Part shown: piece by piece, positions 1 to 12,099 of the stretch
How the letters are laid out: each line of letters begins with the position of its first letter
Position numbering within the stretch: position 1 is the first letter of the stretch
From: Megamerina dolium
Taxonomy: Eukaryota > Arthropoda > Insecta > Diptera > Megamerinidae
Reading direction: 5' to 3'
Assembly: GCA_963854835.1 (NCBI GenBank)
Contig: OY978526.1
Location: 43,563,140-43,627,139, forward strand
Length of the DNA stretch: 64,000 nt
Notes under the pieces: model-generated
What the model saw: the letters and a program-made list of their open reading frames with translations, nothing else
Databases searched by the model: none
Told to the model about the DNA's origin: nothing
Translations under genes and position numbers: made by a program

Positions 1-3000
1 ATAAATTTTGTTCCCCCCTGTCAAAGAAAATCGCTACTAAAACTAAACAACAACAATATACCCCACACGTGCCAATACAAATAAAACATCAACTTGTTTT
101 TTTTTTTTGCTTTATCCCATCTCGCACAATACTCTTTGTTTGTGCTGTATTTGCTTCCTTCCTTGCTAGTGATTTCTTTTCACTTGTTTCAACTACCACC
201 GGATTTTTTCTCACCATTACTTTCGTGCGAGTTCGTTAACACATACCAGCATGCATACATATGAATGTACATACATACACTATATATATCACCGTGCCAC
301 TGTATATCGCTAAAAGCCTATTATAACCGATTAACGCTTACCACATTCAGCATACACATTGGAAACGTGTGCGTGTACAAGTTTTAGAAAAGCCTTATTC
401 CATATGAATGGAAAAACTTTACATACATATTAAGTGCCACTGAATACAAACAATATTCAAGGAAATATGTCGAAAATTTCGAATAAATCAACTTGCTCAA
501 ACGGCATTTGGTAATTACTAATTACACTCCACTTCCACTCACACCATATCTCAGTAAATTTAACAATTATTTTCTGTAATTCTCAGACACGTTAAAATGT
601 CAAATAGTATGCATAGGAAAAATGTATGTGTATTATTCCCCGTCGAGTGGTGAAGACAAAACACCACGCACAGATAAATGTTAATTAGAAAATTTTGTAA
701 GCGAATAATAGTTGATAAAGAAAAATAAAAATATACATCTTTATTCGAAAACTTTTTGATGAAAATTAGAAACAGAGCGAGGGAGAATGCATGAATGAAG
801 ACAAGAATGATGTTGCTGCTGAATATTATGGACGCTAGTGCAAATTTTCATAATAATTACTACTATAATACTCGTAATGCCACAAATTTTGAGATAATCC
901 AAAGAGGCTACAATAAAATCAAGTTTTTTTTTTCCTATTTTCTGGCTAGCTGCCGTTTGTCGATAGGAAATCTGGAATTTGTTTGTTTTCTTTTTTATTT
1001 TTTTGATGGTAACAATGGTAAATTAGTTATTACGTCAATGCTTATATTATGATAGCAAAAGAAATATAGCAAAAACACAATTAAAGTGGAAAATAGAAAC
1101 ATTTTAATGCAAATTCTCGAAGAGACATCTACACCAAAAAAAATCTACTTCGGTACTTCTGCGAAGCTCCTTCGATTATCAATTGTAAATCATACCCGAT
1201 CTTAGAGCTGGCACAGAGGCTCCGACACTTTTCATCACCGATATAAGAATGCTTAGTGTATTGATAGCAAATTTTATAATCATCGTTCTTCTAAGCAATT
1301 GCTGTCGAGTTGAGTCGTGGCTCTCTCATGCATAATACTAAATGCCGTACAAAATAATAATACCAAATATATTCAAAACGTCTATGCACAAGCTTGTGAA
1401 CATTCTTGGCAATTTGGCAGCAAATATTTTTCGTTAGTCAAACTGTCTGCATTAGCCTTGTGTTGCTTTTTTAATTATAATAATAATTCACCTAATAGTA
1501 GCACATGCTGTGTTCAATTTGTTTATGTAGAATGGTAAATGAACCCCTTGTGTAGAAATGTATGAACCAAATGATGGTTTTTATTTAAAGCAAATTTCAC
1601 AAAAACGAAAACAAAATAACAGCATAAAACAAAAATTGAATTCAAGTGCAAAAAATACGTAATCGACAGACGAAATGAGTACAAATATTTTCAAAGAAAT
1701 GCAAATACGTAGCAAATTGACAATTGACAATTGTCAATTGAAAATTGTAAACAAATGAAATGATTACAATTATATAAAGTCAAGGCTAAACGAAAAAAGC
1801 AAACAATATTACAAGGTGCTACAGCAACCTGTATAATATCATATAATATCATCACATTTGCTGATATCACATAGATCTTTTATAAACCGTTTAAACGTTT
1901 AAACCGTTTTTTTTTTTTTGTCGAATTCAGGAACTATAACTTATGCAGAGAGAAGTCCAACGCACTGTGCACCAATCGAGCTACGCCACAAACTACGGAA
2001 AGTCGTAATACAGCATAATTTTATTCTAAACAAAAATATTATAAAAATTACAACAATTTTCTTTGAAATACCAATGTGAAAACAAGCATATACTGCATTT
2101 AACCTCATTGAACTGCATACTACCACCACCAGAAACACAAACGAAATTCAATTAAATACCCTACACAAAAACAATTTATTATTGGCAATGAAATAACATT
2201 TTAGCAAGTAATTTTTTTTTTTTTTTTTCATTTTTCTTCTTTTTTTTATTATTTTCTCTATTGTCTAAAAATAAAACAATAAAAAATCAAAAGTGTATAA
2301 TGTAGAAGAGCTGTAATAAAAGCTTCAATAAATGCGAGTATACATGAGTATAAGGAACAACACACACGAAATTTTCTACACACATACTCTCTCTCCGTTT
2401 GTGGCAAGTAGACGCGTCAATGCGATTACACAATCAATTTATAAGAAACACATATATTTTGAATTCAAATTTAAACAATTGAATTTAGTATAGGTGCATA
2501 GATCCCAAGCTAATTCTCGTATCTATATAAATATGCACGAATATTAAAGTGCTTCACAGAAAAGTTTCTGCTGTTCGGGAATTTTGAGAATCATCATATA
2601 ATCCATGATTCATTTTTAAATGGATAGCACAACATCTTCTGCGCAAAGTCTATAAAGTAGAAAATAAGTATATACAATATAATTATATATGCCAAAAGAT
2701 GGACGGGTTCACCAACTTCCCGTACAAAAGTATGTTTTGTAAAGTTATCAAGCTGTAACTCGGTAGGTACATACGATTATATATATTTACTTATCAATAG
2801 ACACATTTGAGAATGGGAGGAATCGGATCAAAACCATGCTCGTCTCTTATTCGTAAGTAACTTTCATTATACTATTTGCTAATGAATTGCAGAATTCTAA
2901 AATTTGGAGAATCTGATGTAAACAACGTTTTAAGTATGCAAAAGGCTCACAAATAAAATAAAAGTAATATATACTATGGGGTGGGATAACATACTGCATA

Positions 3001-3312
3001 TATGTATATACATTAGGCGGGTCAAATTAGTACGTCGCAAATACATGAGAAATCGTATATCAAAGATACTTCCAAAGATTCTAAGTACATTCTAAGTACC
3101 ATTTGTTGAAATGCTGTGCGTCACAAAATTGATTTAAGATCCATATTTGGACTTAAACATTGACCTCCCTAATGTAAATACATATATTTGCAATATAAAT
3201 ATAACTTAGGTGGGATGGGTGGTAAATCACATTTTAATTTAATTTCTTCAAATTATCACTAAAATATAGTACAAAATGTAAAAGAGAGAAAGATAGAGAG
3301 AGAGCATGTGAG
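1..3312. other. sima intron DNA, AT-rich, no gene seen
   Basis: Part of the intron following the PAS-B exon. It contains long A and T runs, CATA-type microsatellites, a 20-bp palindrome at 1721-1740 and a tRNA-like insertion at 1907-2003. The open frames here are short, lack family motifs and look like chance. Confidence 0.7.
1907..2003 (-). repeat. tRNA-like retrosequence with poly(A), SINE candidate
   Basis: On the minus strand the segment reads like a decayed tRNA. GGCGTAGCTCGATTGGTGCA carries an A-box-like TAGCTCGATTGG (plus-strand 1972-1983). It continues through an anticodon-arm-like stretch and ends in TTCGAC directly followed by 13 A (plus-strand T run 1907-1919). The T-arm region is degenerate, so it is not a functional tRNA gene. 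A retroposed tRNA-derived sequence is the likeliest reading. It could also be a coincidental resemblance. Confidence 0.4.
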
Positions 3313-4036
3313 GTTGGGTCAATAAACCCCTGAAAATTGAAGAAAGGAACACCAAATTCGGCAAAAAAAAAAAAAGATATATTTCTTAACATAGTCTCGA
3401 TACAATGCATCTAAAGAATCTCCTATTTTTTTTTTCTTGCCCTCCAAATTATACGATTTCTCGATGCAATAAAAAAGGCGCTTATTTCATTGATGATCTC
3501 GTCATTCGACCGAACTCTCTTACTGCCGAACCATTTTTTTATGTTTGAAAACTCTGGAGAAAATGCTGGATGAGGGAACTATTCTTAATCAAATTCAACC
3601 AATTCTGCGTTGTCACGGTGGAAGAACACTTATTTTCTTGCCAAATGTGAGCGTTTTTGCTTCGAAGCGGCGTCGAATAAAACCAACATAATACAACTGT
3701 GCGCCACCACGAAATACCCCTTTAGTGACCACTTCTGGTGAGGTGACGTCAATTTGGGTGACCAGAACTTTCGGCGTCACTTGTACTGGTACGGCCGCTC
3801 CGAATCTGAGTAAATGGTATCCTGGGTTTTTCGCGCAAAAAAATTATGTTTAATGAATATACGAAATTAAATTTTTTTCCGTTTTTACAAACATGTTTCA
3901 AATGGATGTCAAAACTATTTGGCAGATATTTTCGAAAATTTGGTTGAATTCTTTTGATATCTGGTTCCTGATAAAGCACTATTTTTTACCGAATAAGGTG
4001 CTTGATTTGAATTTTCAGAGACTTATTGACCCACGC
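3313..4036 (-). mobile_element. Internally deleted, decayed mariner-like element
   Basis: Terminal inverted repeats are visible: left TGGGTCAATAAACCCCTGAA near 3315 and, on the opposite strand, TGGGTCAATAAGTCTCTGAA near 4033. Interior minus-strand translation in shifting frames shows mariner pieces: GRTSTSDAESSGHP (the HTH linker FKRGRTST...SGRP), KKWFGSKRVRSNDEI and a C-terminal segment ending near a YV-K motif. Several stops and frameshifts separate them, and much of the catalytic core is missing. This is a DD34D mariner corpse with no coding capacity. Exact ends are good to a few bases. Confidence 0.7.
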
Positions 4037-4719
4037 TCGAATGCTTTCGAGCCTCGTGTGAGTACTAACTTAACAAAACATGATAAATCAATTTGTTTGC
4101 AATCTCTTTGTATTCTCCGAACTAAGATCTATTAAAATATACACAGAAAACTTAGAAAAAAAATTGTTTTTGAGAAAGTAATTATATTTACACTTCAAAA
4201 TGTAATTATATTATAATAAAAATAAAATTATACTAAAATAAAATTGTAATTATATTACCAAGAGGTGAAAAAATTTGGATAATTCCATTATGTCGCAACA
4301 AAAAGTGATAATTGCAAATTTCAAATCATACCACATACCACATCCCTCAATATTAGTTTGCATAAAATGAGTGATGATACAAATATTACAAAATAAAACT
4401 TTGCATTTGTCAACAATGTTGAAAAATGGATTTATCAGGTTTTGTAAAGTTACTCATAATATAATGTATTGTAGTATGGTATATAGAAAAATTATTTTTA
4501 ATTGCTAATTGCGTTAATTACGCATAAAAAGTAGAAAATCGAATTTTTAATTAAATTGTACACCTATATTATTTTATAACTCAAACAAGAAAACGCTCAC
4601 ACACACGCCACGCACGATTCTACAATCAAGAAATATAAATTTGCATCCAGACTCATAACATATAACGTAACACAAGTATAATTAACCAAAAAATTTAATT
4701 AATTTCACACACAATTTGA
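4037..4719. other. AT-rich intronic spacer
   Basis: Between the mariner relic and the LINE tail. It is AT-rich, with TAATTATATT-type repeats around 4180-4260. No gene or element recognised. Confidence 0.6.
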
Positions 4720-4882
4720 TAATTTTTTTTTTTTTTGTTTTTTTTTTTAGCTTATTTTTTTTTATTGAATCTTTCTTATACAAGAAACTAACAATAAGTA
4801 TTAAAATCTTACAAACTAAATAAAACTATGTGATATCCCCTACGTTCCATCACAATTTGGTGAGTCGCGAGATGTAGCAATT

Positions 4883-7530
4883 TTACAGCATATTCAGTGT
4901 GTCTTTTCTTTTTAATCGACGATGCCCCTTGCTCAGCAACAATTGCCTAGCAAGGGGATTCGGATGATTGTGTAATTTTTGAATGTAGCTTCTGCAGGAC
5001 ATTGCAACTTCCTCAGAAATTGTGGATACATTTAAATCTCGATGGATGTTAACGTTCCTCATATACCAAGGCGCGTTTACAATAATTCGCAGACACTTGG
5101 ATTGTATTCGCTGCAATTTTTCGATATTAGAGGGAGATGCGGTGCCCCAAAACTGAATACCATAAGTCCAGATTGGTTTCAGGATTGCTTTATATAATAG
5201 CACTTTGTATTCAAGATTCAACTTTGATCTTTTGTGTAACAGCCACCATAACTGATTCATTTTAAGCTTGATCTGAGTTTTCTTTGCCTCTATGTGATTT
5301 TTCCATGTCAGCCTTCTGTCGAGGTGAATACCCAAGTACTTTGTTGAGGAACATTGTGGAACTGATTGGCCATTAATTTTAAGTGGGGGACATGTATCTA
5401 GCCTTAGCGTGAAGGTTACATGTACGCTCTTTGATTCATTGACTTTTATACGCCATTTTGCTAGCCAGATTTCGAGAGAATCGACATGAGTCTGCAGGAG
5501 TTTAGTAGCTTCTATGGGGTTAGAGCGAGAGCACAATATTGCCGTATCATCAGCAAAGGTCGATATGAATGTATAGTTATTGTTGGGCATATCTGAAGTG
5601 TATAAGAGATACAGTAAGGGACCCAAAACGCTTCCATGAGGAACGCCAGCGTGAATATCCAATGGATTTGTTGTGTAATCCTTGTGATGTACGAGAAATT
5701 GTCTTTTCGTGAGGTAGCTACTAAGCAATGAGGAGACATTTGCAGGCAGTAATAGTTTGAGTTTGTAAATAAGGCCATCGTGCCATACTTTATCGAAAGC
5801 TTGAGTGATATCAAGAAAGACAGCTGAGCAATACTTTTTTCTTCAAAAGTGTTCCTTATCAGAGTTACAATGCGGTGGACTTGTTCTATTGTGCCGTGCT
5901 GTTTTCTAAATCCAAACTGATGTTGAGGAATCAGTTGGTTGAGATTAATAAGTGGAGTTATATTCATGACAAGTAGCTTTTCGAATACTTTAGAAAGTAG
6001 AGGCAGGAGGCTGATAGGTCTGTACGATGCAACTTTTGTAGGGTCTTTTCCTGGTTTTGCTATCATAATAATTTTTGAAGTTTTCCAGCATTTGGGATAG
6101 TGTTTAATACGAAGGATAGCATTGAAAATGTGCATCAGATGAATTACTGAAGCCGGAGGTAGCTCTTTTATCATTTTACCGGTAATTTTATCTGGACCAG
6201 GTGATTTTTTTGGGTTTAAATCTTTATAAATTGCTTTGAATATGTCCTTTTTTTTAATTTTGAGCGTTATTGAGCAAGGTTGAGAAGTTAATATTGGTAA
6301 TGAGGACTGTGAAGAGGGTGGATTGGGTGTAAACACACTTTTTAGGTGGTTTGCAAAAGCCAAACCCTTCTCACAGTTGCTTCTAGCCCAATTACCGTCA
6401 CTCAAACGGATGGGGGAATCAGTGAGAATTGGCCGATTTGATTTTTTTGCTGATTTCCACAAGGAGTAGTCTGACGCTTCACCAGGTGTTAATTTCGCTA
6501 TGTGCTCTTCTAACTCTTTGTTGTTTTTATTTTTTAAGGCTTGCTTTAACTTTCGAGTGCAGTGCTGTAGCTGTGTTTTCAGATTCGGTGATCTGAATTC
6601 TTGCCATTGTCTTCGGAGTCTTCTTTTTTGTCTTACTAGCAATTCAATATCGGCTGGTGTGTATGGGCTATAGTTTGATTGCTTGCATACCTTTGTGCAG
6701 GTGGCTGAGCTGAGAGCTAATGAGAGCAGCTGGTTGAATTTTTCGAGTGCTGAGTCTACATCGTGTCCATTTCTTAATACAGTACTCAGAGGAAGATGGG
6801 AATTTATATATTTCTTGAATTTTAACCAGTCTATTTTCTTTCTAACGCAATTGCTTTGGGGGCTTGGTGATTTTATAGATATTACCGTGGGTGAGTGGTC
6901 AGATGATAGATCATAATTACACTCTGTGGAGATATTTTCCATCTGCAAACCTTTGGCGACTCCAAAGTCTATGAGATCGGGTATTTTCCTCTTGTCCGTC
7001 GGCCAATATGTCGGTTGACCATTTGAAATAACATCGTAGCCGTGGTTAGTGATGATTGAACATAGTCTTTTGCCTTTTGGAGTTATTAATCGGGAGCCCC
7101 AGTGAGTGTGTTTGGCGTTGAAATCGCCAGCAACCAAGAATTTGCTACCAAGAGTTGAGAAAAATTCTTTATATTGCTGTTCGGTAATACTGTATCTTGG
7201 GGGACAGTATATCGCAGATATTACTAGCTTAGAGATGTATTCTTCCAGACATATGGATGTTGCTTGCAAGTAGACGCTACTAAAATCTTCAAGAACATGA
7301 TGTTTTATTCTGCTTTTTATCAATATGGCAGTTCCTCCGCGTGCCTTACCATGCGGATGATTTGTGGTGTACAGTTTGTAATATGGTATTTGGTAGCAAT
7401 TTTTGTCAGTGAAATGGGTCTCAGATATCATCATTATGTCGATTTGGCTGGATTCAAGGAATTGAATTAGCTCCAAACGGTGCTGGCTTAAGCCGTTGGC
7501 GTTCCAGTGGCATATCTTGAGACAACTCAT
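4883..7530 (-). pseudogene. LINE ORF2, endonuclease-reverse transcriptase with one frameshift
   Basis: About 880 codons. Residues 1-220 are an APE-type endonuclease (KICHWNANGLSQHRLELIQF, ISETHF, GDFNAKHTHWGS, SDHSPTVIS). Reverse transcriptase starts near residue 440 (KSPGPDKITGKMI, YRPISLLPLLSKVFEKLL, HQFGFRKQHGTIEQVHRIV). Near 5835-5840 a run of six A on the coding strand replaces an expected seven. The frame shifts there, and the continuing frame gives AVFLDITQAFDKVWHDG, GVPHGSVLGPLLY, the catalytic FADDTAIL (about 5543-5557), then the Jockey-type thumb (YGIQFWGTA, NAPWYMRNVNIHRDL). No other defect was noticed, so the insertion is probably young. A one-base assembly error in the A run cannot be excluded. 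Confidence 0.88.
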
Positions 7531-9140
7531 GGTCTGGATAGCAATGTTTGGAGTAACATCGATTGATTTTTCATCATTTCTTGCATCATTGTTTGCATTG
7601 AGTTCATGAATTGGTTCATATTCTGAATCAATGTTTGAAGCAAATGTTCAAGGGTACTTGGCTGTTGGGTGGGCAGTGAGTGTTTCTGCTCATTATTTAC
7701 ATTGCTTTGTTGGTGTGGGTTTTGTTTTAACACGCTAGCGTATGAATTGGTTTGATTCTTGTTTGGGATTGCAGAGAAGAATTGTGTTGCATCAATATTT
7801 TGTCTCTTACTTGAGTTGGCTATCTGAGTTTGCTCAACTGGTTTTAGAGGTTGATTGCTAGCGGAGAAATTTAGCTTTAGGGTTGTATATACTGGGCAAC
7901 CTCTATAATTTGCGGTGTGATTACCTCCACAATTGCTGCATTTTTTCATGCTAGCATCGTCTTTAGATTTTGGGCATATGTTTGATTTATGGAGATCTCC
8001 ACAAATCACACAAACAGCTGGCAGGGTACAATATGTCTTAGTATGTCCATATTCTTGGCAGTTGCTGCACTGAGGAGGTCCAGTTCTCTTATGGGGTTCT
8101 TCGATTGTGATTTTGCGATGCAATAAATATCGAATTTTATATATGGGGTGTACTTCACCTTTTTTTAGGGGTTTTGTTTCAGGCTGAAGCTCAATACGAT
8201 ATAACGGTTGAGGTATATTGCTCTTGTTGAGAATGTTGAATACTGTTTTGGCTTGAAACCCTTCTTCCTGGAGGGCAAGTTTGATTTCGTTAATATCAAC
8301 GTTGGGTTCGACGCCTTTGAGTACAACGATTAAGCCCTTACTACTTTTTAGCTGATATGTGTAGTAATTCTTTTTTACAGCATCAAATTCCGCTATTACT
8401 TTGCGATAATGAGTTTCGCTGTAGATTTGCACTTTTGTTTCCTCAATTTGGCCTTTGCGAATAGGAACAACATGGAAATTCTTTGGTCCTATAAGACTTG
8501 TAATTCTAGAAATCAACTTATCTGAGTTGCGTTCTCTCAAGAAAATGGGTGGGGGTTTGAAATTTTTCTTGGAGATAATATTTTCGTCACTTTCATCACC
8601 TGAAAGCAGAGCGTATCTATTTTCCGAACTAATAGGGACAGTGTTCTGCTTTTGAATTTTTGTTGAATTCATTTGTTTTGAATTTTGCGGACTTCTCTTT
8701 CGCTTTACTACAGTAATGTAGCGATCAATACCAGTTTGAACAGCAACTGGTTCTTTATTAGTCATCGCACTAGTTGCTTTAACTACTGGGTCATGCACTT
8801 CAGTAGAAGTGCCGTTATTTGATTGCTTTGATGTTGTAGCTGTTGGTGTTACAGCAGGAGAAGCACATTGTACACTCCACGGTATAGAGGGAGATAGTAT
8901 ATCACGATAGAACAAATTATTTTTTTTGTGTGTATTTATTGTTGTTGCAAAATTTGATGAATTTTTAATATGTGCAGGCAAAAGATTTGCACTGTTACTT
9001 TCACTTGTGCAGTGTGTATCAACTGTTTTATTTGATAATGCACTTATCGGGGGGGTTTGCGCGGGTGACTGCAAATTATTGTTTACACACACATTAACAG
9101 GCGATTGCCGTTGCCGGAGAGGAGAGCGCTGAACACTCAT
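7527..9140 (-). CDS. LINE ORF1, gag-like protein with zinc knuckles
   Basis: 537 residues, uninterrupted. The first 180 or so residues are low-complexity and Ser/Thr/Asn/Gln-rich. Around residues 280-345 lies a region resembling the PRE_C2HC domain of Jockey and related gag proteins. Residues about 355-410 contain three zinc knuckles: CSNCQEYGHTKTYC, CVICGDLHKSNIC and CSNCGGNHTANYRGC. The C-terminal end is rich in Gln and Met. Such proteins bind element RNA and form ribonucleoprotein particles. The stop TGA overlaps the ORF2 start ATG as ATGA, a layout that suggests coupled translation by reinitiation. The ATG at 9140 gives the longest open frame and sits about 110 bases from the inferred element 5' end. 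Confidence 0.88.
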   Translation of the reverse strand: MSVQRSPLRQRQSPVNVCVNNNLQSPAQTPPISALSNKTVDTHCTSESNSANLLPAHIKNSSNFATTINTHKKNNLFYRDILSPSIPWSVQCASPAVTPTATTSKQSNNGTSTEVHDPVVKATSAMTNKEPVAVQTGIDRYITVVKRKRSPQNSKQMNSTKIQKQNTVPISSENRYALLSGDESDENIISKKNFKPPPIFLRERNSDKLISRITSLIGPKNFHVVPIRKGQIEETKVQIYSETHYRKVIAEFDAVKKNYYTYQLKSSKGLIVVLKGVEPNVDINEIKLALQEEGFQAKTVFNILNKSNIPQPLYRIELQPETKPLKKGEVHPIYKIRYLLHRKITIEEPHKRTGPPQCSNCQEYGHTKTYCTLPAVCVICGDLHKSNICPKSKDDASMKKCSNCGGNHTANYRGCPVYTTLKLNFSASNQPLKPVEQTQIANSSKRQNIDATQFFSAIPNKNQTNSYASVLKQNPHQQSNVNNEQKHSLPTQQPSTLEHLLQTLIQNMNQFMNSMQTMMQEMMKNQSMLLQTLLSRP

Positions 9141-9252
9141 ACTGTAAACAAAATGTTTGCAAATTATATTATTATTTTATTTGTTATTTTTTTTTTTTTT
9201 TTCTAAAAATCAAAATAAAGACGTCCACTCTTATTGGTGACTTTCGCGAACT

Positions 9253-11751
9253 AATAAAAAAAATAATAATAATAATAAAAATAATAATAATGATAATTTT
9301 GAACTAAAAAAAAAATTATACATATTATTAAGAAATATTCCTGCTGACAATAGACATTGCATATACAAAAAATATAAAATAATAATTAAAAAAACTGCAT
9401 TTCACTTCAAATAAAGCCCTATTTGTGAGTGTAAATTAACCATTGCTAGAAAATTTGTTCATTCTTCAACAAATATATTTTGTTTACTTATATGTAGGTT
9501 ATACAATATAGTGAAAATAAATGTGTATTACTTACCCTTAAACTGAAATAAGAAGGAAAAATATTAAAATTGCTTCTTTTTTAGAGTTAGTATGCATTTC
9601 TGTCGCATCTTTTCAAACATGTTAAATGGATAGGTAAAAAAATTACGAGTATTTATTAGTATGTGTGTGGGCTTTAAAATGGTTTTTACGATTTACGAAC
9701 ATATTAAATGCAAGTATTTTGTCTAAAATAGATTGTCAAAAAATTAACAAATAACATTGATGAAGGATGCCTTTTAGGTAAGTCGTCTTTCTCACGGGAC
9801 CTAACATAAATCATTATACCGACCAAGGTTTACCATCGCTTTACGAAGAGACCACCTAGATTGTGCGATTTAACAATCTCTGAAATATTTTCTTAAGGGA
9901 TTCGGGCCGTTCGTTCACTTCGTGCTAGTTTTGAGATAAGTTTTAAAAATATGTAGTGGTCATTTCAGTTTGCATAAAAGCATTTTTTCCATTCTTCATT
10001 GTGTAAAAGATCAAAAGTTCGAAAAAATTAAGAAAACAAAATAATATGTTTGTTTATGACTTCAAGACATAAGTAATAAAAAATAGCATATTTTAAGTGT
10101 TCGATTTTTTAATTCATTAACGCATAGTAGAGGGAGACTTGATGGATGCGTATTATATTCACATAATACCACTGGCGGTAAAAAATAATAATTGGCCTTT
10201 ATGTTTGACCACAGCAAACGAAATAAATATTAAATTTATTTATTAAATACGACACATACAGACACACCAGCACCTATGTCACGTAAGATGACTTTATGAG
10301 TTTGTGTGTGTGTGTGAATGTACATGTTTGAATGCGTACAAATGAACGGGTCTACACGTGCGCATATAAATAATTTAATGTCAATGTAATAATATTCTCT
10401 TAGTTTCTTGCAAGGGACGACAATAATTATGAAATAACAAATGAATGTCAAACACATAAAAAAAAAATGAATTAAATATTATATAATAAAAATATCAGAA
10501 TGAAAGATAAACAAAAAGAGAAGCAAAATAAGAGACTACGATGAGCGTGGTCTCAATTCAATAGATTTTCAGCAGTTTGGCACAACATGCAGAAGCAATT
10601 AAAAATTAAATAAACCCTTTTATTCTTATCGCCCATCTGCTATCTGTTTTCTTTCTATACACATTCGATGTAGTAGAAAGGCACGCACATGTTTATTAGA
10701 ACGACAAAACGTCGTTTTTATTAAAGAAAGCTATATATAAGAACGAAACAATTGACATTTTTATTACTGGCGAGTAATAAAAACAGTAAGACATAACAAT
10801 AATAATTCTTTACAGAGTAATACATAAAATCAATCAAATAACTACGCAATATCTAATAGCGCACACGCATCACTACTGACAGAAGTCGAATCATCTTACT
10901 CATATAAAATCGAATCTATTGGAACGAACATTTTACCTTTCAAATTCTATTACACAAGAATCAGAATAATGATAATCTTAATAAGTTTTACAACACTTTC
11001 GGCTCATTTTCCTTCAAGATATGGCGTTATTTGTGATGGAATAAGTGTTGGAAGGGTAAACTGGTATACCTACTGCATGAAGAAAATATCTTGTAATCCG
11101 ATTTAACCACAAAATATTGGCATTTTACGCAATTGTGGCAATTTTTGAAAAGCTTTAAGACGCAGAAACACACCCGCATACACAATTACTCAACAGGATT
11201 TCAGCAACATATACAATTATATACATTGCGTATATACTTTAGGTGCTGATGATACTCTGTGTCGTCGCTGTTGTAAGTATTCACTGGCGGCAATGTTCAG
11301 CAGTTGTAAAATAATGTCAATTTAAAAAATCAAATCAAATTTACAAATACGCACGCACAGCATTTTTATTAAATTTTGAATGTAATATACTTTTAGTAGA
11401 ACAATACTTCTATCCGTTTATGAATACTTTCAATGTATTGATTTTTTTAATAGAAAATAATAAAATTGTTTCTGTGATTACAGCTTGATTTTCTTAATCA
11501 AGCAATTCAATACTGCAGATTATTTAATTTGTGTTTTAGTATTTGATTTAATATTATAATTTTCCTCAACGTTCTTTTTTTTAAGATAAGAATGAACAAA
11601 TTTCCATAATCACTAATGTAGAAATGCAGTTTAAGCTAATTTCAATAATATTATTCAATAATATTATAACCATGTTCAACTCATTAAAAATCATTTATTT
11701 ATTCAAAATAGTACAATTGAATGATTTTTTTTTCTATTTCTTCTCACTTAC
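9253..11751. other. sima intron DNA between LINE and PAS-B exon
   Basis: AT-rich, with AAT-type repeats near 9260-9300 and a TG run near 10300. A more GC-balanced stretch at about 9770-9930 has no recognisable coding motif. No gene identified. Confidence 0.65.
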
Positions 11752-11893
11752 CTAATAACATAATTAACGCAAACAACACTTTGTGGTTTCAATTTATCGT
11801 AGACAATTGTAGCTTGTGTGACAATCCAACAATAGCCGCCATGCTTGCCAAGAAAACGATATCGGCATGTTTCACCTTGGCCTTTGCTTAAAA
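11752..11893 (-). CDS. sima: sima (HIF-alpha) exon, C-terminal half of PAS-B
   Basis: 142 nt: two bases completing valine, 46 codons, and a final AG. It encodes LSKGQGETCRYRFLGKHGGY followed by CWIVTQATIVYDKLKPQS and VVCVNYVI. This is the hallmark C-terminal PAS-B sequence of HIF-alpha (HIF1A has GQYRMLAKRGGYVW, TQATVIYN and CVNYV). The acceptor is a T-run followed by GCAG, and the donor GTAAGT lies at 11746-11751. The open frame runs on past both splice sites, but that extra sequence is intronic. The next exon, oxygen-dependent degradation and transactivation regions are not in the window. Confidence 0.95.
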
Positions 11894-12099
11894 CTGCAAA
11901 AAAAAATAAACAAAAGCATAAAGATAGAGATTTAATTGAGAACATTGCATTGATTATTTTTAATTAAAATATAGCAGTTACTAAATAAATACAATACTAA
12001 ATATATATTGCCTGTACGATGAATGTTCAAGGAAAAAATATCCTTAGCGGGTTATTCGAGTGACAAAATGCCTGAACCTCGGAATTTTTAACATTTTTA

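Larger units (their letters stand above)
4720..9252 (-). mobile_element. Jockey-clade non-LTR retrotransposon (LINE), near full length
   Basis: About 4.5 kb in minus orientation, the same sense as sima. It has a short 5' leader, gag-like ORF1, ORF2 with endonuclease and reverse transcriptase, a roughly 110-bp 3' UTR, and an A-rich tail (plus-strand T runs 4723-4759) preceded by an AATAAA-like signal. The two ORFs overlap as ATGA. The 5' end is placed at 9252 because TTAGTTCGCG resembles an initiator, with GGACG (a downstream promoter element match) about 27 bases further on; this is an inference. Seven bases (ATTATCA on the minus strand) occur beyond the tail near 4718 and again near 9291, a possible target duplication. 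Confidence 0.88.

Noticed and set aside
1721..1740. 20-bp palindrome CAATTGACAATTGTCAATTG
   Set aside because: Short AT-rich palindrome built from a repeated CAATTGA word; expected occasionally in such DNA.
11748..11945. 65-codon protein with a signal-peptide-like start (MFSIKSLSLCFCLFFFAV)
   Set aside because: The hydrophobic start is the intronic T-rich acceptor tract translated; the real coding part begins at 11893 after GCAG.
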